This document shows, in pieces, positions 22,254 to 33,722 of a stretch of 64,000 nt of DNA. This DNA is from Ilyonectria destructans. Lineage: Eukaryota > Ascomycota > Sordariomycetes > Hypocreales > Nectriaceae. The notes under the pieces were generated by a model that was not told the DNA's origin, made no database searches, and saw only the letters and a list, made by a program, of their open reading frames with translations. Where the stretch lies: assembly GCA_020740775.1 (NCBI GenBank), contig JAHEWK010000006.1, positions 744,001-808,000 on the forward strand, read 5' to 3'. Every line of letters starts with the position of its first letter. Position 1 is the stretch's first letter. The translations under genes and the position numbers were made by a program.

Positions 22254-24015
22254 TTACAGCCGGCTGCCCATGTTGACATGAATCGACTTGCTGCTCGTAT
22301 ACGCACGAATGCCAGCCTCGCCCAATTCCCGGCCAATACCGGATTGCTTCACACCACCAAAGGGGATACGGAAATCGGAATCGTTACTGCTGTTGATCCA
22401 AACCACTGGAATCGGGACACAGTCAGCAAACTGGTCGCAAAAAGGGTCTTGCGCAAATACCCGCGTGTAAAATGAAAGAATGGACGGAATGACTTACTTC
22501 CAGCATCAATTTCCTTGGCTAGGGTATGCGCGCGTGTGATATCGCTTGTGAATAGGGCAGCGCCAAGGCCAAAGGTAGTATCATTAGCTCTTCGAATAGC
22601 CTCCTCCTCAGTCGAGAAGGGACTGATGACGGCACACGGTCCAAAGATTTCCTCGCGGTAGATGGTCATCTCGTCTGACACGTTTGTGAAGACAGTTGGC
22701 TCAATAAAGAAGCCCTTGCCGTTAACACCAGTAAAAGGCTTTCCGCCAATTGCAACAGTGGCGCCTTCTGTCTTGCCTGTCTCAATGTATGAAAGCACTC
22801 TCTCGTACTGCGCCTTGCTGACTTGGGGTCCTTGGAAAGTCCCCTCCGCAAATGGATCGCCGACCTTTGACGTTTTCTTCACCTCTGCCGTGAATTGCTT
22901 GACGAACTCGTCATAGATCTTCTCATGAACCAAGATGCGGCTCGTCGCCGTGCAAATCTGGCCTTGGTTGGCCATGATGCCGTAGTGGCTCCATTTGACG
23001 GCTTGTTCCATCTCGGCATCTTCAAAGACGATGATGGGCGATTTTCCGCCCGATTCAATGGATATCTCCTTGAGGTTGTTCGCAGCAAGCTTTACGATTT
23101 CTCGGCCGGTGGGCGTTGATCCGGTAAATGCTATCTTGTCCACGTCCATGTGTCCAGCCAATGCTGCACCAGCCTTGCGACCGAGGCCATTGACGATGTT
23201 GATGACTCCTGGGGGGAAACCAGCCTCTTTAATCATATTCGCAAAGTAGAGAACGGAGAGAGGTGTCTGCTCAGCTGGCTTCAGAACGATGCAATTGCCG
23301 GCTGCGAGCGCAGGACCCATCTTCCATGCCGCCATTCCTAGAGGGTAATTCCAGGGAATGATCTGGCCACAAACGCCAACTGGTCCGACGGATGTGTAGG
23401 CAAACTTCTTTTCAGTAGTGCTGATGACTATGGACCTGTTAGAAATGTTGGCTATGATAAGGATCCGTCGTCGGTGCATCGTCAAGTTGCTCACCTTGCC
23501 CGTATAGCTTATCTGCGAATCCCGCATAATAGCGTAGAACGCCCGTCAACTCGGAAACATCTCCCGCCGCAGAAGAAAATCGCTTGCCTAGTCGTGTTAG
23601 ATAATAGGACTTGAGGATCGTGGCAGATCGCACCATTGTTCCACGTGTCAATCGTCGCAAGGTCATTCGTGGCTTTCTCGGCCAGATCAGCAAGCTTCCT
23701 CATCATCTCTCCTCGTTCAGTTCCAGACATATGTGACCATGGTCCTTTCAGAGCTCTACGAGCAGCCTTGACCGCATCATCAATGTCATCGGCGCCTCCT
23801 GCATGGACCTGGACGATTTCTGTCTCGTCGCTAATCCTCAAGAGTCAACAATGTTCACTTCCTAAAACGCGATGGAAAACATACGTGGGGTTCACGACAG
23901 TAATGAATTCGTTAGATTTGGCAGGACGCCATTCATTGTCGATAAAGAGACCCAATGGTTGGTCGTACTTGTGGCCATTTGGCGCGGTCAACTGTTGGTA
24001 GAGATCGGCCGCCAT
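22254..24015 (-). CDS. NAD(P)-dependent aldehyde dehydrogenase
   Basis: Five exons (24015-23885, 23830-23634, 23587-23495, 23427-22498, 22405-22254) give 500 aa, the family's normal length. PWNYPLGMA, FTGSTPTGREI and the general-base Glu in SIESGGKSP are present, as is the catalytic Cys in NQGQICTATSR. EEIFGPC follows, and the last exon supplies VWINSSNDSDFRIPFGG and KQSGIGRELGEAGI. It oxidises aldehydes to acids, probably in the cytosol, and could follow the GMC oxidase or alcohol dehydrogenase in a pathway. The last intron (92 nt) is longer than the others. Confidence 0.93.
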
Positions 24016-24709
24016 CTCGTTTTGCTTGCGAGTATTGATGGATTTTGAGTGGGAGGCTCTGTATCTCACTGAAAAAAATGTTGAAATTGCACGGAGGAAG
24101 TTTTTATACCTTTTGTCACATAACCATGTATACAACCCCGCCTCTACTTCATTATCGTTCTATTCTCTTCGTTCATGTCATCGGTATCACCCCGAGAACG
24201 GCAAGATTCGACGCCCCACACACACACATCAGGCTCGCTTTGCGACCAAAGGAGGAAATTCATGCCGCTATGTGGAACCGCGGGGTAAACCAAGACGCGT
24301 TATCACAAGGTCTCCAAACGTTGCCGCCATGTTCTTTTCCGTTTATGGTCACATGGATTAGTCAACCGGCTGGCATAGGGTGTTCTACAATTGGGCCATC
24401 GAAGTGCCGATTAGCTGTTATTGAATGCCCGATTGGCTTTGCTGCGCAAAGCATTATTGACTCCCAGAGCAAGTTTTGTGCAATGAGATATATTTCACTC
24501 ATAGGCTCGCAGTAGCATGAATCCAGGGACCAAGGGAGCTAACAGGGATTTTTAAAATAAAAAAAAGATCCGTAGCGAAGTACGTCCCTGTGTTTGATGT
24601 TAACACTGTCACTGATAGCATGTTGACTTATCGAATAGTGTTTTATAGACGTCAAACCAGACGCTTGTGCTAATGATTGTGTTTCAAAAGTGTCAACTAT
24701 CCTGAAGTT
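24016..24709. other. Promoter region of the aldehyde dehydrogenase; no gene
   Basis: Lies between the APC permease stop and the aldehyde dehydrogenase start, both on the minus strand. A CACACACACA run sits at about 24220. No coding frame is convincing. Confidence 0.45.
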
Positions 24710-26284
24710 TCACGATGCTGTTCCCAAATAAAGGACTGCCTCGCCTTCGTTGGTGGTTTGCGGTGGCAAGCCCGTGTGTTCTCCTTCCTGCATCTCCTCC
24801 AGCTCGGGAAATGTAAAGTGTCTCCGACCATACGAAAACCAACATGCCAACACAATTATAACAATACAGCCGATTACAACAGAGACGTAATTCATTTGCG
24901 ACAGCACCAGGGGGTGACTGTACGGAAACGAGTAAAATATTAGTGCTACTACAAACCAGCAACACAAAACCATATTGGCGACCAGGCCTAGCCACGGGAA
25001 CCAGAATTTGCCGTGTTGGAACTTGGATCGGCCGCGGATATTCAGAAGCACGACAGGGATGACGTAGCTGGCGTACTGAAAGAGGATTCCAGTAGCCGTG
25101 AAGGAGTTGAAGGCGCTGGTAGAGGCCAGGTACAGGCATCCCAGGATGCTGGTCCAAACGGCAGAGAAGCACAAGGCCCAGATAGGGGTGTTGAAAGGCG
25201 ACCCAGCTACCTTCATAAGATGAGAGTGAAAGGGGATTCCTTTGTTGATGGCAATGGTCCAGGCCAAGCGTGACTGCCAGACGTGGATTCCAAATTGTGC
25301 CCCAATGGTCGAGATGAAGAATAATGACTGAAATGCAACAGCTGCAGCCTTGCTTTTGTTAAAGGCGTAATATATGATAGTAACAGCAGAGTATTGCGTG
25401 TCGTAGTCAGTGCTGTTAAACATGAAGGCAAAAATGGTCAATAAGCCTGTTGAGAAGCCAACGACGATGGACCACATCAATGCACGAGGTATGTTCTCCT
25501 GCGGACGTGGAATCTCTTCAGACAGATGCACAATCGAGTCAAGACAAGAAAAGCACCAATTCAAGCTGTTGAGACCGATGAGCACAGTGACTCCGTTTGA
25601 CCAGCCAGACGTATTGTGGAAATGGGTAAAAAAGTCTTCGGCACTGCGCCTGTCATCAGAGGCAGCGAAGAGGCCGACAATGACCGACAAGAGGAGAGCC
25701 AAGGTCCACATTAGGAGTCCCTTGCTAAACTTTGGCAGGAAGTGCTGAAATAAGGTGGGGATGAGCGTCGATAGGTTGACTGCCTGATATACCATGAAAG
25801 CCATCCAAGGGTCGTATTGAAAGTCGGGTTTAAAGAAAGTAACCATCTCAAAGATCATAAGAGGCGAGATGAGGCAGGTGGAACCTCCGACACAGACAGC
25901 TCCGGCCCAACTGAAGAGAGCGGTGATGTATGACAAGAACCGACGATATTTGGGCGGAGCCAGCCGAGCCACCCATACATACTGGCCACCAGCATCTGGA
26001 CAACCAGCCGTCAACTCAGCGAGGCTGACGGCCGTGGCCAAGCCAACCAAAGCCATGCCAATGAAGCCGTAGAACAGCAACATGGTGCCGCCGTAAGCAA
26101 TTGTAGTGGAAAAGGTCAGGTAGACTCCGACGGCGCTGTTTGTTGTCGTCGCACCGATAGCCATGGCGGACAGAGTGCTGAATGGTTTGTCCATACGATC
26201 GAGAGTGCCGCTGTTGACTGATTCAGGGCGGGCGAGGCCGACTTCGGGGTCTTTCGACGTTGCCTTTTCGGTGTCCGCCTTCAT
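24710..26284 (-). CDS. APC-superfamily amino acid/GABA permease
   Basis: Single exon, 524 aa, with 12 predicted membrane segments. The N-terminal segment has MAIGATTTNSAVGVYL and SLAELTAGCPDAGGQYVWVA, the TM1 and TM3 signatures of the fungal GABA/choline (Uga4, Hnm1) group. LDSIVHLSEEIPRPQENIPRAL is the conserved loop after TM6. It would import amino acids, GABA or amines across plasma or vacuolar membrane. It is divergently placed from the Zn2Cys6 regulator with a shared 1.15-kb promoter. Confidence 0.9.
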   Translation of the reverse strand: MKADTEKATSKDPEVGLARPESVNSGTLDRMDKPFSTLSAMAIGATTTNSAVGVYLTFSTTIAYGGTMLLFYGFIGMALVGLATAVSLAELTAGCPDAGGQYVWVARLAPPKYRRFLSYITALFSWAGAVCVGGSTCLISPLMIFEMVTFFKPDFQYDPWMAFMVYQAVNLSTLIPTLFQHFLPKFSKGLLMWTLALLLSVIVGLFAASDDRRSAEDFFTHFHNTSGWSNGVTVLIGLNSLNWCFSCLDSIVHLSEEIPRPQENIPRALMWSIVVGFSTGLLTIFAFMFNSTDYDTQYSAVTIIYYAFNKSKAAAVAFQSLFFISTIGAQFGIHVWQSRLAWTIAINKGIPFHSHLMKVAGSPFNTPIWALCFSAVWTSILGCLYLASTSAFNSFTATGILFQYASYVIPVVLLNIRGRSKFQHGKFWFPWLGLVANMVLCCWFVVALIFYSFPYSHPLVLSQMNYVSVVIGCIVIIVLACWFSYGRRHFTFPELEEMQEGEHTGLPPQTTNEGEAVLYLGTAS

Positions 26285-27437
26285 GATTGCGATGGCGATA
26301 TAATGAGGAAGACGAACGAAAGTAAAAATGTGACGATATCATAATTTGTCGACTGAGAGAGTTTCGAGACAAACAACAGCGGAACCACGCCTGTTATGAC
26401 TGTCTCGACCCCTCATACCTCCGAATCACGGATACGGATCAAGCGGCTGGACTCAACTCTGCCTTAAGTCGCAGATATCGATAGTCAGGGCGCTGGTGAT
26501 CCCAGCAGGCTGAACCAACCTCACGCACAAGACATGGATGTGGCGAACATTCCCCACACCGAGATTCACGGTTGAGTGAATTGATATCTAGTCGCGTCCA
26601 GAGTTCAACGCTACTTGCATGGTGGCGCGGACGGAGTGGGTCATCGCGAAGTTGCCGAATTGGGCAAGTGGACAGTGACAGGACAGGGGACTCATGATCG
26701 GGTTGTTGATTAGTCTCTAGACTAGATGGAATCACATTGGCCAAAGTCACGGCCGCCGTTGGGAGCTTTAAGCGGCCGGGATCTCTCGACTAACCCGGTC
26801 AACCCCCTGTCTGAATTGCTCCATCCCCGCCTTATCACACACGATGGCAGGCGATGACAATCGTGATGATGCGGGGAATCCCTTGTCTAGCCCTAGCGAC
26901 GGCCCAGAGCAATCTCATTTCGCCCCTCCGTGGATCATGGCGGCTGGCGGAAGAGATACGGGCCTCGTGTGACTGATAAGAATCTGGTGACTTCTCAAGA
27001 GCCGACAATCACAGCCTCAGGTCACCCGTAGCATGTTCTGTGAGGTAGTTGGTGTGGCCGCTGCCAAAGTTTGTTGCGTCCATTCGCGGCGCCGCCGTGA
27101 CCGACCTACTCCAACGTGAGAAGATCCATGACACATACGTCACATGGTTCATGTCATGTTTAAGGCGGCCAAAATAGGCCATACTGGGGGGTGTCCAAGC
27201 CATTCCCCGCCTTTGCTGGCCATTCAAGTAGCGAGTTAGCGTGATGATCCCCATGGACCAAACCAAGCGATCAATCGCCGGTGCTGATAGACAACCGTAG
27301 AAGGATTAGATAAACTTAGCGCAGCATTGAGTCCTCCTTCGAGGTCCGCTCCTCCGACATATCAACCATCCCGGAGGCCCAGTTGCTCCAAGCTTGACCA
27401 AATCTCGCCTCTTCGCTTGCTCCATCGCATCAATCCA
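26285..27437. promoter_or_regulatory. Divergent promoter between permease and Zn2Cys6 regulator
   Basis: This 1.15-kb gap carries the 5' flanks of both genes and no coding frame I trust. Several CGG/CCG triplets are present, as expected in a promoter read by a Zn2Cys6 protein, but no single site stands out. Confidence 0.45.
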
Positions 27438-28880
27438 ATGAGGACCGTATCGTTCCGCGTGCGCTTCGCCAGCGGCACGAAGCAGCAATTGCTGCTGGAT
27501 GCTCACACATCGTCGTCTGCACCAGCTACGCCGCCCTCAAAGCCACAGCGGTGGAAGAAAAGCCGCATGGGCTGCAGGGAATGCAAAACGCGCCACGTCA
27601 AGTGCGACGAGACCTTCCCCGTGTGTCTCCGCTGCCAGCGCAGGGGCTCGGTGTGCCTTTCTGAGCAGCGCTCGATTCAGTGGCAGACCGAAATGCCTTG
27701 GATGTCGCCCAATTCGCCCTCTTTAGGCTGCTTCAATAGCAGGGCCAACACCAATAAGCGGCTGTTGCAATACTGGCTGGAGAAGTCGAGCCGGATGATG
27801 TCGCTGGACTCCAGTAACAATCCTTTATCCTTCCCGCTGCTGCCGCGTCTGCTCGAAAGTCCATCCCTAGTTCATGTCGTCCAGAGCGTGAGCGCCGGCC
27901 ACGAGTCCTTCTTTAACAACACCGGGCTGCAGACATGTCTTCGGGAACGCGGTCTCGCCATCGAACTTGTGCGCGAAGAGCTACGGGACGCAGAATCCGC
28001 TTCCATATCCTCGGTGTTGACTGTATTTTTCCTCGGCGTGTCAGCCGCTTGGACAGAACAAGGACCTTATTCCTACGGCAAGGAGCATCTTGCTGGAGCG
28101 CAAGCCATGCTCAAGTCCATCATAGCCGACAAACAACACCGCAACGATCCGTTGATTACCTATCTCCTAGGATGGTTTTTATACTGGGACATGTCTTGCT
28201 CATTTATCGCCGACCCCGATGCTCCTAGTCCGTTAGATACCATCGAGGTTGTTCAGCTTCTCCAGGAATCTAGCGACCCCTTCCATCCAATGATTGGGTT
28301 TTCGGCCGAACTATACTGTCTGGTCGGCCGTGTTGGAAAACACTGCCGCCTTGTTATTGAACGAGGAGACCGAGACTTCAATCTCGAGAAAGAACTTGAG
28401 GAGCGGCTGTTGTCATGGAAACACCCCAGCGACCATCAGCACCTTGCAAACTTGGCTGTTGCGCATAGAAACCATGCTCTCATCATGCTCTATCAGATTT
28501 GCAACACGCCTGACCGAGAACTACGCATAGCTCGCGACACAGAACCCGACCTTGCCGAGGCCGAAGGAACAGAAGCCGTCATTCAATCCTACGCCATGCA
28601 AAGTCTTAAGCGCATGCTGGACTCGCCCAGCCAGGAGGGAACCTTCAATTTCCAATCAATACCACTGTTCACAGCAGGTGCAGAGCTTACACAGGCGGAG
28701 GGAAAACTTCGCGACGACGTCGTCAACCGATTCAAGGCTCTCTACTCGAGTAACCGCATCGCGGTCAACATGTGGGCCGTTGACCTTCTCCAAGAACTGT
28801 GGTCATTGCGGGACGCCGGCATAGGAATCTCTTGGATCGAGCTTCTGCTCCAGAAGAACTGGCAGTTGACATTTGCCTGA
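27438..28880 (+). CDS. Zn2Cys6 transcription factor
   Basis: Intronless, 480 aa from the ATG at 27438 (the frame upstream opens with TTG). The binuclear cluster GCRECKTRHVKCDETFPVC with CLRCQRRGSVC lies near residues 44-73, preceded by basic SKPQRWKKSR. The rest is an alpha-helical fungal-TF (PF11951-like) region with LITYLLGWFLYWDM and FHPMIGFSAELY. It probably controls the divergent permease and nearby oxidoreductases. A decayed partial copy lies 0.9 kb downstream. Confidence 0.88.
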   Translation: MRTVSFRVRFASGTKQQLLLDAHTSSSAPATPPSKPQRWKKSRMGCRECKTRHVKCDETFPVCLRCQRRGSVCLSEQRSIQWQTEMPWMSPNSPSLGCFNSRANTNKRLLQYWLEKSSRMMSLDSSNNPLSFPLLPRLLESPSLVHVVQSVSAGHESFFNNTGLQTCLRERGLAIELVREELRDAESASISSVLTVFFLGVSAAWTEQGPYSYGKEHLAGAQAMLKSIIADKQHRNDPLITYLLGWFLYWDMSCSFIADPDAPSPLDTIEVVQLLQESSDPFHPMIGFSAELYCLVGRVGKHCRLVIERGDRDFNLEKELEERLLSWKHPSDHQHLANLAVAHRNHALIMLYQICNTPDRELRIARDTEPDLAEAEGTEAVIQSYAMQSLKRMLDSPSQEGTFNFQSIPLFTAGAELTQAEGKLRDDVVNRFKALYSSNRIAVNMWAVDLLQELWSLRDAGIGISWIELLLQKNWQLTFA

Positions 28881-29069
28881 CGGGGGTGTAGTATTGAACT
28901 GTCATCGCGTTGGGGAATGTTTGGGGTAAAGGCTTTACTCAACGGCTATTTTGATGCTTAAATATTAAACCTGTTAGTTGAATATGGTAAAAGATGCCTT
29001 TTCGGTCTGCTTCACGAAGACAAATTCAAGACTTGTACATATCGTATCACCCCTCGACTTGTATACCTG

Positions 29070-29360
29070 CTAGCCTTTCTGGGCCCTTGCCATAGGAGGC
29101 CTAAACTTTCCTGATCCGGACCCGTTCCGAATGGCCATCATCTCATTACCCACCATCGACCTCGACAATCCTGGTACGTAACTAATGGTCGGAATCGAAA
29201 ACGGAGTGCTAAAGACGAAGAAGGCGGCAACGAGGTCTGGGTGCCAGAGGGCGGCGCGGTAAACAACAGTACCGCCCCAGTCGTGTCCGCCAAGGGTGAT
29301 GCGCGACAGATCGAGATGGCTCGTGGGCGCGGCGATGTCGTCCGAGGCGCGCTTGAGAGT
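29070..29360 (-). pseudogene. Epoxide hydrolase (alpha/beta hydrolase) fragment
   Basis: The minus strand from 29360 reads an open frame with TLKRASDDI, then LGGHDWGGTVVYRAALWHPD and FFVFSTPF, stopping at 29070. GHDWGG contains the nucleophile Asp of epoxide hydrolases. The part before this (oxyanion HGxP) and the acid/His residues after it are absent, and a stop lies just upstream. It is a truncated relic with no start codon. Confidence 0.75.
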
Positions 29361-29752
29361 TACTATTCTGGTTTACTAACTTCCACGCTTTGCTTTCGTT
29401 GACCCGCAGTATAGGGTCGCTTTAAGTGTAATTGAGAATGAAACACGATCCTCTAAGATTCGTTGAAAGGAAAACGCCTGCGTTATGCCGGGGACTCCCC
29501 AGATGATGGCCTTTACTCCCGTGTATCTCGTACCGGATCATAGACGCTGCGGGTGATTTGCGTGCCCGTTGATGGCTGCAAGTCATCCAGAGAAGGGAGT
29601 AGGAGAGGAACGAATTTTCCGCTTTCAAATACCGAGACGATTTGATGTACTCATCTTCGCCCAGTGTGCTCCTGCGCCTTCACCGGCAAACCGCACGACC
29701 TCGCTCCCCTAAACACGGCGTAGGTATTTGATACCACCCAGGCCACTCGCAG

Positions 29753-29972
29753 TTCCTTCCACCCAATGATTGGCTTTTCTTCGGAGCTGCTGTCCTTGAC
29801 CGTATGCCTCGGCCAGCAATGCCGCCTGGTTATGGAAACTGGGGCCAGGGGACCCGATACTCGATGCGACCCTTTTGAGGGGTAAGTTTTGGAGTTCAAA
29901 ACACCTGTCGATACACCTTGCTGCAGCTGTTGATAACTAAGAACTGGACTTGGACATTTGCTTTGGCCTAAA
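29753..29972 (+). pseudogene. Decayed partial copy of the adjacent Zn2Cys6 regulator
   Basis: Bases 29753-29830 encode SFHPMIGFSSELL and CRLVMETG, matching PFHPMIGFSAELY and CRLVIERG of the intact regulator (from 28279), with clear nucleotide similarity. Near 29930-29972 a stretch reads KNWTWTFA after an in-frame stop, matching the intact C-terminus KNWQLTFA. The roughly 500 bp between these points in the parent are shortened to about 100, so this is an internally deleted, stop-containing duplicate. Confidence 0.7.
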
Positions 29973-30104
29973 TTTCCTGATGCCTGTCATAAATGCTGGC
30001 AGATGGGCTTGCTATGTATAGCTATGTACACTACATTCCTGTATAATCACATTGCCCCAACACACTTGGCTAGTATCGCATCTTACAACGTCGCCGACAC
30101 AGGC

Positions 30105-31783
30105 TCAGATCCTGGGCTTCAGATTAGCTGAGGTATAATCCTCGATAATCATCTCGGCGCCCTTCTCAGCAACGGCGTAGACAGTCAGCATCGGGTTGAC
30201 GGACGGGATGAGCGGGAAGACACTAGCATCCACAACGCGCAGCTTCTTGACTCCACGGACACGAAGCTGGGGATCGACAACGGCCATGCTGTCCTTGCTC
30301 GGGTCTCCCATCTTGGCCGTTCCACACGGGTGGAATACAGTGCCGTGGGTTTTGCGAGCGTAGTCGATGAGCTGCTCCTCCGTCTGGACGTCCGGGCCGG
30401 GCGCAATTTCTCGCTTGATGAGGTCTCGGAAGGGAGCTGTGGCGGCCAACTTGCGACCGGCCCGGAGCTCGAAGAGGATCGTCTTCAGGTCGTAGTCCTC
30501 GGCATCGGTCAAGTACCGGAAGTCGACGGCCGGACGGACCTTGGGGTCCGACGACTGGAGGTAGACGCGGCCCCGGGAGCGAGGCCGTGGCAGGTTCGGA
30601 ATCAGACAGTACGCGTTCTTGGGGGCGTGGTACCCGTGGCGAGCCGTGTTGTCATCGAAGCCGACTCCAAAGACGTGAAACATCGAGTCCATGATGTCGC
30701 CGTCGTCTCCCCGAGAGTTCTGTGCCTCTCGGCGCAGGAAGAAGCACACATCTGAGTAGATGACCGACTCTGGCGGAACTGGCATCTTCATTTCCCACAT
30801 CATAACGGTCTCTGTATGGTCCATCAGGTTCTCGCCCACTCCCGGAACCTCAGCGACCACGGGGATATCGTAGCCCTCGAGCTGGTCTCGGGGCCCGACG
30901 CCGGAGAGAAGCAGTAGCCGCGGCGAATCGAAGGCGCCTGCGCAGAGGATGATTTCGATGTCGGCCCTGACAGTCATCTCGAAGCCAGACTTGAATGTCA
31001 GACTGACTCCAGCAGCGACGTTGTCGATGAAGTTGATGCGATGGACCCAGGCGCTGGTGAGGATGGTCAGGTTGTTCCGTTTCTCCTCCTCGCGCAGAAT
31101 CGGGTGTATGTAGGCGACGCTGGCACTGCTGCGGTAGCCGTTGTCCGGGTTATGGGCTATAGCCAGATGGCCTGCTGATGGCGCAATCTTGCCCGTGTGT
31201 ACAACGTCCTTGTTGAACGACTCCGTTCTGGGAATGTTGAAGGCCTTCTGAGCTGCCTCTACCAGCGCTAGGTCGACCGAGTTGTGATCCTTGGGCTGGA
31301 TCTCATTGACCGTGACCCGCAGCTTGTCGACGAGCCTCACCATCTCGTCGAAAGTCCACCCGTGAGCGCCGGCTTCCTGCCACTTCCGGAGGTCATACTC
31401 GAGAGGCCGGAACGAGATGCAGCCGTTGATGTTGGAGCAGCCCCCGAGGACCTTGCCACGCGAGTGCTGGATGAAGCTGTTCCCTGCAACCGGTGAGTTA
31501 GCCGACTCGACGGCGCTTTCGCTTGCATTGTAATCTTACCCTTGGGCTGAGGCACCGAGCTCCATTGGTAATCGTGCTCGCCTCCCCACGCGTTGATCTG
31601 CAGTTTGAGGTTGTGGAGGGAGTCTTTGCCAACGTCGCTCTCGCCGCCCTCGATGAGCAGGATGCTGGCTGATGGGAGCTCTGCAGCTAGACGGCTCGCG
31701 ATGACGCAGCCGGCGGTGCCGCCTCCCACGACAACATAGTCGAAGGCGGTCTGGTTGCGTCTCAATCTCTCGACGGTGGCCAT
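30105..31783 (-). CDS. GMC oxidoreductase (choline dehydrogenase/alcohol oxidase family)
   Basis: Two exons (31783-31540 and 31483-30105; 56-nt intron) give 540 aa. The FAD motif VVGGGTAGCVIASRL begins near residue 18; VLGGCSNINGC is the GMC signature 1 region and ILCAGAFDSPRLLLLSGVGP is signature 2. Catalytic His lies in FHPCGTAKMG and the second residue in SVNPMLTVYAVAEKGAEMI. There is no signal peptide, so it is likely intracellular. The family oxidises alcohols, choline or aryl alcohols, giving aldehydes the nearby aldehyde dehydrogenase could take. Substrate not determinable. Confidence 0.92.
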
Positions 31784-32764
31784 TGTGACTTTACGAGGGA
31801 CAGAAGGGCAATCAAGCGAATTCGAATCGACGACGTTGGCCTCTACTTGCGAACAAACAGACGAGTGAGTTACTAAAGGAACTTGGTAGATAGCATCTGC
31901 TTTATTTTACACGCGGTCCTTACCCCGGAATCCGCCTCGGCCAAGTCCGCATCATCATGAGGCCACCGCTTGCGGCACAACGGCAGTCCGCCGCTCACCC
32001 GCTCGCTTTTCGGACTGTTTGGGAAGTCTCATTTGCCATTGGGCGCTGCAGTTGCAGTCGGCTCAGGAGAGTGCTGGCAAGCTCCGGAGCCTTGCCCGAG
32101 ACTCTGTGAAATACTAAACGGCCACCACTAAATTGGCCTCGCGTCCAGTCCCGATCGGGCAACTCGCTATCTCTCCTGGAGGTGGGCCCGATCTAAGACT
32201 CTCCGTGAGCCGATTGCCAGTGCCGAATCTTGGAGTCACGAGTAGCTCCGAGAATCGTTGGGGGAATTTCCTCTTCGAGCAAGCATGATAAGTACAACTC
32301 TGGCACTCGCTCTCTGCGCACCACACAGCCGCCAGCCCGGTTGCCATTGACAGCCTCCCAGGTTTCGTTAACTGTCTGCGCACAAGCTTTTCTGCCATTT
32401 CTCCACGTCAGGTTCAACATGGAAACCTCCCTTCATCATCGTGAAGCACCGGTCACGTAAAGTCGGTCAGCTACGTGTGCTGGGCCAAGGGGGGGGTACG
32501 GATTCCACGTCGGCACTTACGGCTTCGCGGTCGACCAGACTGGGAGCCAGAGTTGTCCTGGCTGACGGACGCATCGTGAACACCGACTGAGGCACCGAGC
32601 TGAACTGTAGTCCAATGAGATGCATCGGGAGCAGTGACATACCTGGACAAGATGAGGCTCTGGGCAGCGTGCTGATCGACACAGCTCAAGAGAGGAAGCC
32701 TAGTGCCCCGAGTTCCCCTGACTAAAGCTCGCCCATTATGCAAGCCGAATACTGATTGCCTCTT
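31784..32764. other. Intergenic; promoter of the GMC gene, nothing else recognised
   Basis: No coding frame with motifs. A G-run (ggggggg, near 32490) is the only striking feature. Confidence 0.45.
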
Positions 32765-33165
32765 TCAGCCACACCTGCTGCGTTCGGTGGCGGCGATTCG
32801 TCGACGCTCATATTCTTCCCAAGTTGCAGCGTCTCGAACCTCAGGCCCGACGCCGCCGAAGCCCTTGCTCTGAACCCTCCGATCAATCTTTTGTGAGCCG
32901 TCGTTGTGCACAACAACCATGACAAACGTGCCCGGCGAGAGATTGACGATGGTATTGGGGCTATCCTTCCAAACCGCCACCGTCATGTCATCCTCAGTCT
33001 CCACGGCGGAACACGCTAGGCGGCGAGTCTGACCAATACATGCTGACGGAAAGCAAGGCCTGGTTCATTCGGCTTTTGACACAGGTGTCTAAGCTTGAGT
33101 GTCACCTCAAAGAAGGATTCCCGGCCTTCTGTCCCCCGGCTGACGTAGATGCTATTGCGGCCTAA
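32765..33165 (-). other. Possible decayed coding stretch, unidentified
   Basis: Two open segments in different frames abut on the minus strand: about 50 codons (GRNSIYVSRG to VLVRLAA, about 33165-33015) and about 80 codons without an ATG (SAVETEDDMTVAVW to TERSRCG, to 32765). They read continuously if a few bases near 33010 are removed, suggesting a frameshifted relic. I do not recognise the family, and chance is not excluded. Flanks 33166-33722 show nothing. Confidence 0.25.
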
Positions 33166-33722
33166 GACTGATCAACGACTGTCGCGACTGAAAAGAAGGC
33201 TGGACTCAGGCGACGTCTTCACTAGATCATCCCCGAAATTGACCTAATAGAATGAGCTTTGGTTCAGGCGGCGAAAAACACACTAGACGGTATAACTTCG
33301 GTGTCCCTTGTATATTGATATGATGGCGATGTCCTTCTGTTCGGTACTTCGAGGCACTCAGCAATGATACATAAATCCTCCAATAGGTTAATATCCTAAC
33401 CTTTGCCACATGTAGCATTGATAACATAAAACCTCTCTCGAAAAAAGAAGGAGCCGGAGGAATCCATGATCAAGACAGTTATTATCTTCAATCACTACAC
33501 TCTATTTAGCATTATCCCTTGAGTTGAATATGCCGTTCGCTGTCCAATAATTAATTATTCTTATTCTACGCCTTAATAACCTGTAATAGAGAGTACAGAG
33601 ATTGTACTTGCTGAGTATTACTAAAGCTACAATATTATATGACCTAAGTCTAGAGCAGGGGTGCATACTTTGGGCGCCCTAACTTGGATAAATAGCTGCT
33701 CAGTATTAGTAGCTTCTCCTCC

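Noticed and set aside
31541..32620. GAGGCACCGAGCT occurring in the GMC gene and again near 32588
   Set aside because: The match is about 13 bp and flanks are unrelated, so probably chance.
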